Of a DNA stretch of 64,000 bases, positions 35,266 to 44,244 are shown piece after piece (position 1 is the first letter of the stretch; the number at the start of each line of letters is the position of its first letter). This DNA is from Chitinophagaceae bacterium (GTDB taxonomy: Bacteria > Bacteroidota > Bacteroidia > Chitinophagales > Chitinophagaceae). Below the pieces are notes generated by a model. It worked only from the letters and a program-made list of their open reading frames with translations. It was not told the DNA's origin and did no database searches. The position numbers and the translations under genes are program-made. The DNA is taken from NCBI GenBank assembly GCA_016699815.1, contig CP065012.1:2891001-2955000 (forward strand), read 5' to 3'.

Positions 35266-36417
35266 ATGATGAAAAAAATACTTTTCTTCCTTTTTATTGT
35301 TCCTGGTTTTTCAGTATCGGCACAAGATGTGCTTATAGGTAGAAAAATGCTGGATACACTTACCTCCACTCATTTTTGGGGGCGTGGCTATACCAATGAT
35401 GGCCTTCACAAAGCCGCTAATTTCCTTGCATCAAAATTCAAAGATTATGGCCTTTCGCCCTTATATGGTAAATCATTTTTCCAAAATTTTAATTTACCCG
35501 TAAATACGTTTCCCGGAGCAATGGAAGTTGAAGTAAACGGCAAAAAATTAGTTGCCGGTGCCGATTTTATAGTGTCGCCTGAAAGCCGTGGTATTAAAGC
35601 ATCCGGCAAGTTGCAACTGGCCGATAGCATAACATTTGTAAACCCCGATGATCGCATTATTTTTAAAGTAGAAAATAAACTCACCTGGAGTGTAAGCAAG
35701 CAACTGGCCGGCTATACTATGGTGCAGCTTAATAAAAATTCCATGAAGGAAAAGCCGGTTTCCTTTTCTGTTAAAATTGAAAACAGTTTTGTTGAAAAAT
35801 TTGCAGCCGCAAATATCTGCGCATTTGTAAAAGGAACAATGCACCCTGATTCTTTTTTAGTGGTTACTGCACATTACGACCACCTGGGTGGAATGGGGAA
35901 AACAACTTATTTTCCCGGCGCCAATGATAATGCCAGTGGCGTTTCGCTAATGATGGAACTGGCCCGGTATTATGCCCAAAACCCACAGCCTTATTCCATG
36001 GCGTTTATTGCTTTTGCAGGTGAAGAAGCAGGCCTTATAGGTTCAAAATATTTTACAGAAAACCCTTTGGTGCCTTTAACTTCCATTCGTTTTTTATTAA
36101 ATACAGATTTGGCAGGTACGGGCACCAATGGTATAACCGTGGTAAATGCCACCGAATTTCCTAAAGAATTTGCCTGGATGAACCAGGTGAATGATGAAAA
36201 TAAATTATTGGTAAAAATTAATTCCAGGGGAAAAGCAGCCAACAGCGACCATTATTTTTTTACAGAAAAAGGCGTGCCCTCTTTTTTCTTTTATACACTT
36301 GGAGGTGTTACCGCTTATCATGATATTTACGATAGGGCCGAAGCACTTCCGCTCAATGAATTTGAAGACCTTTTTAAACTAATCGTATTATTTAATAACA
36401 AATTGATGAGTAAATAA
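35266..36417 (+). CDS. Exported M28-family aminopeptidase
   Basis: A zinc aminopeptidase of 383 residues. The start at 35266 (MMKKILFF) gives a clean signal peptide ending SVSAQ; the frame is open 19 codons upstream but that extension lacks signal character at its end. Metal ligands are in TAHYDHLGG (His, Asp), GANDNASG (Asp), AFAGEEAGLIGS (Glu-Glu) and a late HDIYDR (His). M28 enzymes of this type remove N-terminal residues from peptides. The M1 peptidase gene follows after three bases, so the two are likely co-expressed. Confidence 0.9.
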   Translation: MMKKILFFLFIVPGFSVSAQDVLIGRKMLDTLTSTHFWGRGYTNDGLHKAANFLASKFKDYGLSPLYGKSFFQNFNLPVNTFPGAMEVEVNGKKLVAGADFIVSPESRGIKASGKLQLADSITFVNPDDRIIFKVENKLTWSVSKQLAGYTMVQLNKNSMKEKPVSFSVKIENSFVEKFAAANICAFVKGTMHPDSFLVVTAHYDHLGGMGKTTYFPGANDNASGVSLMMELARYYAQNPQPYSMAFIAFAGEEAGLIGSKYFTENPLVPLTSIRFLLNTDLAGTGTNGITVVNATEFPKEFAWMNQVNDENKLLVKINSRGKAANSDHYFFTEKGVPSFFFYTLGGVTAYHDIYDRAEALPLNEFEDLFKLIVLFNNKLMSK

Positions 36418-36420
36418 ATT

Positions 36421-38349
36421 ATGAAAGCAAATAAACTTTTTTTAACTGTAGTATTCGTTACCGCATGTATTCAAATGCTGGCCCAGCCGGGCAGATGGCA
36501 GCAGCGTGCTAATTATACCATGCATATTGATATGGATGTACAAACCAACCGCTTTACAGGAAAGCAGCGCATCGAGTATTTTAATAATTCACCCGATAAA
36601 CTGAACCGTTTGTTTTATCACCTTTATTTTAATGCCTTTCAGCCAGGAAGCAGCATGGATGTGCGAAGTCGGGAATTGGGAAAAAAATTATTCAATAACC
36701 GCCCCGACTGGGACACCCGTGTAAAAGACAGGATAAGTAAACTTACGGATGATGAAATAGGTTACCAAAAAATAAAATCGCTTAAAGTAAATGGTGTTGC
36801 ACAACCCTTTAAATACCACGAAACAATTTTGGAAGTGAATTTAAACAATGCAATATTGCCCAAATCCAAAGTAATTATTGATTTGGAATTTGAAGCACAG
36901 ATTCCCTTGCAAATAAGGAGATCGGGAAGGGATAACCCTTCTACAGGTGTGCAATACAGCATGAGCCAGTGGTACCCCAAGCTATGCGAATACGATTATG
37001 AAGGCTGGCATCCTACGCCTTATGTTGCCCGGGAATTTTATGGAGTGTGGGGCAATTTTGATGTAAAAATTAGTATTGACAAAAATTATAAACTTGGCGG
37101 AACAGGCGTTTTGGTAAACGCTGCTGAAATTGGCTGGGGTTACGATAAACCCGGAACAGCATTGAAACCTATTACTGCGGTAAAAAGAAACTGGCATTTT
37201 GTTGGTAAAAATATACACGATTTTGTGTGGGCCGCTGATACGGCTTATAACCATCTTACAAAAAAAGTAAATAGCAGGGTTACGTTACATGTAATTTATA
37301 AATATAAACCGGATAATGCTGTATACGAACAAGGCTGGCAGCAGGTGATGGTTGCTGCAGAAAAAGTATTGCCCTTTATTGAAAAACATTTTGGGCAATA
37401 TCCATATCCGCAATATTCTTTTATACATGGCGGCGATGGCGGAATGGAATACCCAATGGCTACATTAATCCATACTTCATCATTAGGTACGGCTTTTCAT
37501 GAATGGATGCATAGCTGGTACCAAATGATGCTGGGTACAAATGAAAGCTTGTATCCCTGGATGGATGAAGGGTTTACCAGTTATGCTGAAGACCTGGTTA
37601 CAAAATTTTATTCCGGGAAATCATCTTTGCAACCGCTTAGGGATTCGCTGGCAAAATATCCAGGCAACGAAAATTACCAAAGATTGGTGAATACACTGCC
37701 TGAAGACCATACAGGAGCTTATAATGGTTATTACCGCCTGGTGCAGTCTGGTTTGGAAGAGCCGCTCACTACACATGCCGATCATTACAACAGCAATTTT
37801 GCCTACAGTATTGCATCTTACTCCAAAGGCGAAATGTTTTTGGAACAACTTGGTTATATTGTTGGCGCAGCCGTAAGGGATAAAATACTATTGGAATATT
37901 ATAAGCAATGGAGGTTTAAGCATCCCAATGCAAACGATTTTATGGTTATTGCCCAGCAGGTGAGTGGCCTGCAAATGGATTGGTATAAAGAATACTGGAT
38001 CAATACCACAAAAACCATTGATTACGGTATAGGCGATGTAAGCAGCGATTCAGGCAAAACAACTATTGTTTTACAACGGATTGGTGAAATGCCTATGCCT
38101 GTTGATTTAGAGGTTACTTATAAGGATGGTTCAAAAGAAATACATAATATTCCTCTCAACCTTATGTTTGGCGCCAAAAAAAATGAAAATGCAGGAGAAA
38201 AATATTTTGTACATGAGGAATGGCGTTGGACACACCCTGAGTATAAGATCACTATTAAAACAGGTTTAAACGTAATTACAAAAATTGAAATTGACCCTTC
38301 AAAACGAATGGCCGACATAAACCACAGCAACAATGTAAAGGAGCAATAA
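36421..38349 (+). CDS. Exported M1-family metallopeptidase
   Basis: A 642-residue gluzincin. The signal peptide ends near residue 22 (QMLAQ). The zinc site HEWMH (360-364) with Glu383 follows the HEXXH-x18-E rule, and the exopeptidase loop GGMEYP lies at about 340-345 in place of the classical GAMEN. The N-terminal beta domain (about 25-205) matches M1 architecture; the usual C-terminal ERAP-like domain is short. It probably acts on peptides in the periplasm together with the M28 enzyme encoded three bases upstream. Confidence 0.9.
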   Translation: MKANKLFLTVVFVTACIQMLAQPGRWQQRANYTMHIDMDVQTNRFTGKQRIEYFNNSPDKLNRLFYHLYFNAFQPGSSMDVRSRELGKKLFNNRPDWDTRVKDRISKLTDDEIGYQKIKSLKVNGVAQPFKYHETILEVNLNNAILPKSKVIIDLEFEAQIPLQIRRSGRDNPSTGVQYSMSQWYPKLCEYDYEGWHPTPYVAREFYGVWGNFDVKISIDKNYKLGGTGVLVNAAEIGWGYDKPGTALKPITAVKRNWHFVGKNIHDFVWAADTAYNHLTKKVNSRVTLHVIYKYKPDNAVYEQGWQQVMVAAEKVLPFIEKHFGQYPYPQYSFIHGGDGGMEYPMATLIHTSSLGTAFHEWMHSWYQMMLGTNESLYPWMDEGFTSYAEDLVTKFYSGKSSLQPLRDSLAKYPGNENYQRLVNTLPEDHTGAYNGYYRLVQSGLEEPLTTHADHYNSNFAYSIASYSKGEMFLEQLGYIVGAAVRDKILLEYYKQWRFKHPNANDFMVIAQQVSGLQMDWYKEYWINTTKTIDYGIGDVSSDSGKTTIVLQRIGEMPMPVDLEVTYKDGSKEIHNIPLNLMFGAKKNENAGEKYFVHEEWRWTHPEYKITIKTGLNVITKIEIDPSKRMADINHSNNVKEQ

Positions 38350-38392
38350 AATTTATAGTTGATTTTATTTTAGAAGAGGGTGAAGCTTTAAA

Positions 38393-38420
38393 AAAGCCGG
38401 TAATTTACCGGCTCTTTATT
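38393..38420. terminator. Bidirectional terminator between convergent genes
   Basis: Stem GCCGGT / ACCGGC with loop AATTT, with A-rich sequence before and CTTTATTTTATT after it. It serves the M1 peptidase transcript (plus) and the beta-oxidation gene (minus). Confidence 0.75.
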
Positions 38421-38423
38421 TTA

Positions 38424-40796
38424 TTAATTTCTAAGCGGCTTGCCTGTTTTAAGTACAGATTGTATGCGTTCCAAAGTTTTCTTTTCGCCAGTGAGGCTTA
38501 AAAATGCTTCTCTTTCCAGGTCAAGCAGGTATTGCTCGCTCACCAATGCTGGTTCGCTCAAATCACCGCCACACATTACATACGCCAGTTTTTTGGCTAC
38601 GGTTACATCATGATCTGTAGCATAATTTCCACGCCACATTCCATTAATGCCTGCATGCATGGCGCCAAGAGCAGAACGGCCGAGCACTTTAATATCCTTG
38701 CGCTGTACCGGCATAGTATAACCGCTGTCAAATATTTCTATTACTGCTTTTTTGGCTTCAGAAATTCTCCTGGCAATATTGATACATACATTATCGGTTC
38801 CTTTTCTGTAAATACCTAAATCAAAAGCCTCCATTGCCGATGTGCCCACTTTTGCAGTAGCAATGGTGAGGAACCTGTTTTGTAAGGGTATGGTTTCCGG
38901 TTCGCCATGCTGCATTTCATTTGATGCACGCAGCACAAATTCTTTACTGCCGCCACCGCCGGGTATTACGCCAATGCCCACTTCTACAAGGCCGGTATAT
39001 GTTTCTGCTGCTGGTATTACTTTATCGGCATGAAGGCAAATTTCACAACCTCCACCCAATGCCAATCCATGTGGCGCTATTACCACGGGTATTGATGAGT
39101 AGCGTACCCTCATCATGGTATTTTGAAACATGCGTATTGCCATATCAATCTCATCGTAATCCTGCTCAATGGCCAGCATAAAAATCATACCTATATTGGC
39201 GCCTGCGCTAAAGTTGGCGCTTTCATTGGCAATTACAAGGCCTTTATATTTTTCTTCGGCAAGTGAAATGCCTTTTTGTATGCTTTCCAAAACTTCTCCG
39301 CCAATGCTGTTCATTTTTGTGTTCCATTCCAGTCCCAATACATCGTCTCCCAGGTGATAAACCCTGCTGCTGCTATTTTTCCAAATGGTTTGGTTGGTAA
39401 AATATTTCATTACCAAAAATGTATCGCCACCGGGTAAATTTTTATAGGTTTTGCCTGCAACATCATAATAAAGTCGCTTGCCATTTTCTACTTTATAAAA
39501 AGTGTTGTGGCCTGCTGCAAGCATATCATCTACCCATTTTGCCACAGTAAACCCTGCTGCCTTCATTGCTTCGGTAGTTTTTGCAAGCCCTGATGCATCC
39601 CAGCTTTCAAAAGCGCCAATTTCCCAGCCAAAACCGGCCATCATCGCATCATCAAGGCGGTACACTTCATCGCTTATTTCGGGAATGCGGTGAGATATAT
39701 AAGAGAACAATGAATAATGGAACTGCCGGTAAAATTCTCCTGCTTTGTCTGTTCCATTTATCAATATTTTTAACCTTGCCGGTAAATCTTCAATGGGCTT
39801 TGCTGCTTCCAGCGTAGCAAATTTTGGTCTTTGCCTGGCAGTATATTCCATGGTTTGCAGGTTTAAAACCTGTATGTCGGATTTTCCTTCGGGTGTTTTT
39901 ACTTTTTTAAAAAATCCCTGGCCCGTTTTATCGCCCAGCCAGTTATTTTCTACCATTTTATTTAACCAGGCCGGGATATTAAAAATATCTTTTGCTTCGT
40001 CATTTGGGCAATTATCATAAACACCTTTGGCAACTTTTATCAGCGTATCAATACCCACTACATCGGCGGTGCGAAAGGTTGCCGATTTTGGACGGCCAGC
40101 AAGCGGGCCCGTTAAAGCATCTATTTCATCTATGGAAAGCTGAAGTTTTTCCATAATTTTCATAATGGCCATCATGCCAAATACACCAATCCTGTTGGCT
40201 ATAAATGCCGGCGTATCCTTGGTAAGCACTGTGGTTTTGCCCAGGTATAAATCACCATAATGCATCAAAAAATCTACCACAGCGGTGTCGGTAAATGGTG
40301 TAGGTATTATTTCCAAAAGTCTTAAATACCTTGGCGGATTAAAAAAGTGCGTACCGCAAAAATGTTTTTTAAAATCTTCGCTCCTGCCTTCGGCCATTAA
40401 TTGTATGGGAATGCCCGAAGTGTTTGAAGTAATTAATGTGCCAGGCCTGCGGTATTTTTCCACTTCGTCAAATACCGATTTTTTTATGTCCAGCCTTTCT
40501 ACCACTACTTCTATCACCCAGTCTGCTGAGGCAATATCTTTCATGTTGTCGGTAAAATTGCCTGTCTTAATTTTTTTTGCAGTATCCTTAGTATAAACAG
40601 GCGAAGGGTTCGACTTGAGCGCTGCCGCCAATGCATCATTTACAATTTTGTTGGGATCAAATTTTTTGCCTTCTTCGGGCTTTGGTTGTATATCCAGCAG
40701 CAAAACCTGCAAACCAATACCTGCAAAATGACAGGCAATACGGCTGCCCATAACCCCGCTGCCCAATACGGCAACTTTTTTTATTGTACGTTTCAT
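38424..40796 (-). CDS. 3-hydroxyacyl-CoA dehydrogenase / enoyl-CoA hydratase fusion
   Basis: A 790-residue bifunctional enzyme of fatty acid beta-oxidation. The N-terminal NAD-binding dehydrogenase domain begins with VLGSGVMGSRIA (about 10-21), followed by the two helical C-terminal dehydrogenase domains. The enoyl-CoA hydratase domain (about 480-690) carries NFSAGANIG, the oxyanion-hole LGGGCEI and GIGVIPGGGGSKE. This dehydrogenase-first order is the reverse of E. coli FadB and is typical of a Bacteroidota group. The thiolase and acyl-CoA dehydrogenase that usually accompany it are not in the window. A candidate -7 element TAATTTTG lies at 40842-40849 on the minus strand. Confidence 0.92.
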   Translation of the reverse strand: MKRTIKKVAVLGSGVMGSRIACHFAGIGLQVLLLDIQPKPEEGKKFDPNKIVNDALAAALKSNPSPVYTKDTAKKIKTGNFTDNMKDIASADWVIEVVVERLDIKKSVFDEVEKYRRPGTLITSNTSGIPIQLMAEGRSEDFKKHFCGTHFFNPPRYLRLLEIIPTPFTDTAVVDFLMHYGDLYLGKTTVLTKDTPAFIANRIGVFGMMAIMKIMEKLQLSIDEIDALTGPLAGRPKSATFRTADVVGIDTLIKVAKGVYDNCPNDEAKDIFNIPAWLNKMVENNWLGDKTGQGFFKKVKTPEGKSDIQVLNLQTMEYTARQRPKFATLEAAKPIEDLPARLKILINGTDKAGEFYRQFHYSLFSYISHRIPEISDEVYRLDDAMMAGFGWEIGAFESWDASGLAKTTEAMKAAGFTVAKWVDDMLAAGHNTFYKVENGKRLYYDVAGKTYKNLPGGDTFLVMKYFTNQTIWKNSSSRVYHLGDDVLGLEWNTKMNSIGGEVLESIQKGISLAEEKYKGLVIANESANFSAGANIGMIFMLAIEQDYDEIDMAIRMFQNTMMRVRYSSIPVVIAPHGLALGGGCEICLHADKVIPAAETYTGLVEVGIGVIPGGGGSKEFVLRASNEMQHGEPETIPLQNRFLTIATAKVGTSAMEAFDLGIYRKGTDNVCINIARRISEAKKAVIEIFDSGYTMPVQRKDIKVLGRSALGAMHAGINGMWRGNYATDHDVTVAKKLAYVMCGGDLSEPALVSEQYLLDLEREAFLSLTGEKKTLERIQSVLKTGKPLRN

Positions 40797-40980
40797 ATCT
40801 GCTATAGAAATTTAATTAAAACGGGAAAATCTCTCATTTTTCAAAATTAGTTGCATAGCTAACTAATTTTAATCGAAGATAGTATGTTTTTTTAATTACC
40901 TCAAAAGGTAGTAGGTTTATATGGCAAATTTTCCTAAAAAATATTAAAGTTTGGCCCAGTTAAGTTTTATAGTTTTTATC

Positions 40981-43122
40981 TTAACTCACATTGCTGCCTT
41001 TATCAATGGTTGTTTCGGGTTTTATAAAATGCAGTTTTCCTGATTGGTCTTCGGCCATTAATATCATTCCGTTGCTTTCTATTCCCTTCATTTTTCTTGG
41101 GGCAAGGTTGGTAACAACGGTTACCTGCTTACCAATAATTTCTTCGGCTGTATAATGCAATGCAATTCCGCTTACGATTGTTCTTGTTTCAAAACCCAAA
41201 TCCACTTCAAGTTTAAGTAATTTATCTGCCTTCTCCACTTTTTCGGCAGCAATTATGGTGCCTGTTTTCAGGTCAATTTTTGCAAAATCATCAAATTGAA
41301 TTATTGGTTTTAATTCTTGTTTCATTGCTGGGGTTAGTTTTGCATTATTGTTGTTTGTTTTAATCAATCCCGATTTTAATTTTTCTACCTGGGCCGTAAT
41401 TTCGGCATCTTCAATTTTTCTAAAGAGCAATTCCGGCGCCCTAAGTGAGTATCCAACACTGAGTAATTTCATGCTGCCCGCATTTTCCCAATGCAGCATT
41501 TTATCTACCACCTTTAACATGAAGCACAATTTTTTTGCAGTAAAGGGTAAAAAAGGGTTTACCAAAATAGCAAGGTTGGCGCAGAGTTGCATGCAAAGGT
41601 GCAGGCAGTTGTCAATTTGTTCCTGTGCTTCGGGTATTGGAACGCCGGCTTTTGTTGCCTGCCTTGCAACAATCCAGGGTTCTTTTTCCTGCATGTATTT
41701 ATTGCCAGCCCTTGCCAGGTCAATTATTTCAAACATGGCATCTCTAAACCGGTAAGCTTCAAGGCTTGCTGTAATATTTTCTTTTGCAGTAGCAATCCTT
41801 GTAATTAAATCTTTGTCCTTGTCATCTATAATATCATTATGAAAAAGGGGCACTTTGCCGTTACATAATTTATGCATTAAAACAAAAGAGCGGTTTACAA
41901 AATTGCCGAAAATAGCCACTAGTTCGCTGTTTACTGCATCCTGGAAACCCTTCCAGGTAAATTCGCTGTCCTTGGTTTCGGGGGCAATTTGGGTAAGGTA
42001 ATACCGGAGCATATCCACACATTGCCCGCCGCCGTTTTCTTTATCGGTGCCATCGGCATTTTTTACAAAATCGTTGATGTAATCCCTCATTTCCAGTTTC
42101 CAATTGCGGCTGGTGCTCATTTTATCGCCTTCAAGGTTTAGGAATTCGTTGGCGGGTACATTTTCGGGTAAAATATTGCCATGCAGTTTCAACATTACCG
42201 GAAAAATTATGCAATGAAATACAATATTGTCTTTGCCAATAAAGTGCAGCAGTTTTGTGTCATTATCGTTCCAGTAAGGTTCCCAGGCTTTGCCATTATC
42301 AAGCGCCCATTGTTTAGTTGCGCTTATATAACCAATGGGTGCATCAAACCATACATACAGCACTTTGCCATCGGCATTAATTACGGGCACTTTTACGCCC
42401 CAGTTCAGGTCACGGGTTACGGCACGGGATTGCAGCCCGCCTTCTATCCAGCTTTTGCATTGGCCCACAACGGTGCTGCGCCAGTCGTTTTTGTGGTCAT
42501 TTAAAATCCACTCTCTTAAAAAAGTTTCATGCTTTCCTAAAGGCAAATACCAGTGCGATGTTTTTTTCTTAACCGGCACTTTGCCGCTTAAAGTGCTTAC
42601 CGGGTTTATCAGTTCATCAGGGCTCAGGGTACGTCCGCAATTTTCGCATTGGTCGCCAAAAGCCCTGTCGCTGCCGCAATTGGGGCAGGTACCTTTTATA
42701 TACCTGTCTGCCAAAAAAATTTGCGCTTCTTCATCAAAATATTGTTCGCTCTCTTTTATTTCCAGTTCGCCACGGTCGTTCAGGCTGGTAAAAAAATCAC
42801 GGGCAGTTTCATGGTGTATGGGTGCGCTGGTTCGGTGATAAATATCAAAGCTCATGGCCATATCCTTAAAATCCTGTTTCATGGCTTCATGATATTTATC
42901 TATAATGGCTTTAGGTGTAGTGCATTCTTTCTTTGCCTGTATGGGAATGGCGGTACCATGTTCATCGCTTCCGCAAACAAAAACCACATCTCTTTTTTGG
43001 GCACGCAGGTAGCGCACATAAGTATCGGCAGGCAGGTAAGCGCCAGCAAGATGGCCAATATGTTTTAAGCCATTTGCATAAGGAAGGGCAGAGGTAATTA
43101 AATATCTTTTCGGTTGTTTCAT
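40981..43122 (-). CDS. metG: Methionyl-tRNA synthetase
   Basis: Charges tRNA-Met and the initiator tRNA. The class I signature is SALPYANGLKHIGH (HIGH at about 21-24), with a four-cysteine zinc knuckle (CPNCGSD..CENCG near 140-160), the KMSTS loop in place of KMSKS, the anticodon-binding helical domain, and a C-terminal tRNA-binding OB-fold (about 610-713). The 713-residue length corresponds to the dimeric long form. A TATTTTTG element on the minus strand at 43179-43186 is a candidate promoter. Confidence 0.97.
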   Translation of the reverse strand: MKQPKRYLITSALPYANGLKHIGHLAGAYLPADTYVRYLRAQKRDVVFVCGSDEHGTAIPIQAKKECTTPKAIIDKYHEAMKQDFKDMAMSFDIYHRTSAPIHHETARDFFTSLNDRGELEIKESEQYFDEEAQIFLADRYIKGTCPNCGSDRAFGDQCENCGRTLSPDELINPVSTLSGKVPVKKKTSHWYLPLGKHETFLREWILNDHKNDWRSTVVGQCKSWIEGGLQSRAVTRDLNWGVKVPVINADGKVLYVWFDAPIGYISATKQWALDNGKAWEPYWNDNDTKLLHFIGKDNIVFHCIIFPVMLKLHGNILPENVPANEFLNLEGDKMSTSRNWKLEMRDYINDFVKNADGTDKENGGGQCVDMLRYYLTQIAPETKDSEFTWKGFQDAVNSELVAIFGNFVNRSFVLMHKLCNGKVPLFHNDIIDDKDKDLITRIATAKENITASLEAYRFRDAMFEIIDLARAGNKYMQEKEPWIVARQATKAGVPIPEAQEQIDNCLHLCMQLCANLAILVNPFLPFTAKKLCFMLKVVDKMLHWENAGSMKLLSVGYSLRAPELLFRKIEDAEITAQVEKLKSGLIKTNNNNAKLTPAMKQELKPIIQFDDFAKIDLKTGTIIAAEKVEKADKLLKLEVDLGFETRTIVSGIALHYTAEEIIGKQVTVVTNLAPRKMKGIESNGMILMAEDQSGKLHFIKPETTIDKGSNVS

Positions 43123-43178
43123 TATTGTTGAATGGTATGCCTTAATTTTTTAAATATCTTCTTAAAATAATTATCATG

Positions 43179-43186
43179 CAAAAATA
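43179..43186 (-). promoter_or_regulatory. Candidate -7 element for metG
   Basis: TATTTTTG on the minus strand fits TAnnTTTG and would give a leader of about 50 bases. No clear -33 TTG at the usual distance. No SAM riboswitch or T-box fold was recognised. Confidence 0.35.
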
Positions 43187-43228
43187 TCAAATGATTAGGC
43201 AATACTGAAATTTAACTAAATTCATGGC

Positions 43229-44242
43229 ATGAAAAGACATCAGTTCCTTGCCTCATTAATTCCGCTTTCCCTTTCGGCCAAAGCTATTGCATCGGGTTTA
43301 AACAATTCCGGCGGCAGCCTTAAAACACCAGCCAGCCTTAAGCCCGGGGATACAATTGGAATAACGGCGCCGGCAGGTTTTATCAGTATTGATGCCATTC
43401 AACCGGCAATAAAAAAAATAAATGAGTGGGGTTTTAAAGTAAAGCTGGGCAATACCATCGGTAAAAAAGATTTTACATTTGCCGGTACCGATGAGGAGCG
43501 CCGCAATGATTTTCAGCAATTGCTTGACGATGACCGTGTAAATGCCATTATGTGTGCAAGGGGAGGATATGGCCTGGTACGGATTATAGATAAAATTGAT
43601 TTTTCCCACTTTTCCAATAAACCAAAATGGGTTATTGGCTTTAGCGATATTACGGTATTGCATTGCCATATCAATCGGCAATTTCACATTGCTTCTTTAC
43701 ATGCTAAAATGTGCAACAGTTTCCCCAACGATTGGTTGCTTGCCGATGATGAACAAAAAAATACGATTGAAAGTATTCGCAAATGTATAACCGGGGAAAA
43801 AATGAATTACAGCGCTTCCTTTAATTTCAATAACCGTACCGGAACTTGCAGTGGGGTTTTGGTGGGTGGAAATTTATCTACTATTGTAAACCTTGCCGGC
43901 ACTGCAAGTGATTTGGATACCCGTAATAAAATATTGTTTGTGGAAGATACCGAAGAATACCTGTACAGTATAGACCGCATGTTCTGGAACCTAAAACGCA
44001 CCGGTAAATTGCAGTATTTAAAAGGGTTAATCATCGGTGGGTTTAAAAATAAAAAAGATGAGGAAGGCGAAGAATTTGGAAAATCTATTGAGGAAATTGT
44101 AAAGGAAAAAGTTAAAGGCTTTAATTATCCTGTATGTTTTGATTTTCCTGTAGGGCATCAAAAAAATAATTATGCCTTAAAATGCGGCATGTTGCACAGG
44201 CTTGTTGTAAACAATACCCAAACAACCTTAACTGAAAAATAA
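43229..44242 (+). CDS. Exported LD-carboxypeptidase (S66), copy 1
   Basis: A serine peptidase that removes the terminal D-alanine from peptidoglycan tetrapeptides during cell-wall recycling. The 337 residues begin with a signal-like segment (KRHQFLASLIPLSLSAKAIA), so this copy is probably periplasmic. Family motifs: PGDTIGITAPAG, ARGGYG, the nucleophile Ser in GFSDITVL, the general-base region FVEDTEEYLYSIDRM (Glu) and FPVGHQKNNYAL (His). A second S66 gene lies 3.1 kb downstream on the same strand, with the surface protein gene inverted between them. Confidence 0.9.
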   Translation: MKRHQFLASLIPLSLSAKAIASGLNNSGGSLKTPASLKPGDTIGITAPAGFISIDAIQPAIKKINEWGFKVKLGNTIGKKDFTFAGTDEERRNDFQQLLDDDRVNAIMCARGGYGLVRIIDKIDFSHFSNKPKWVIGFSDITVLHCHINRQFHIASLHAKMCNSFPNDWLLADDEQKNTIESIRKCITGEKMNYSASFNFNNRTGTCSGVLVGGNLSTIVNLAGTASDLDTRNKILFVEDTEEYLYSIDRMFWNLKRTGKLQYLKGLIIGGFKNKKDEEGEEFGKSIEEIVKEKVKGFNYPVCFDFPVGHQKNNYALKCGMLHRLVVNNTQTTLTEK

Positions 44243-44244
44243 AT

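Noticed and set aside
43123..43228. SAM riboswitch or T-box upstream of metG
   Set aside because: No conserved core motifs of either class could be found in the 106-base divergent spacer.
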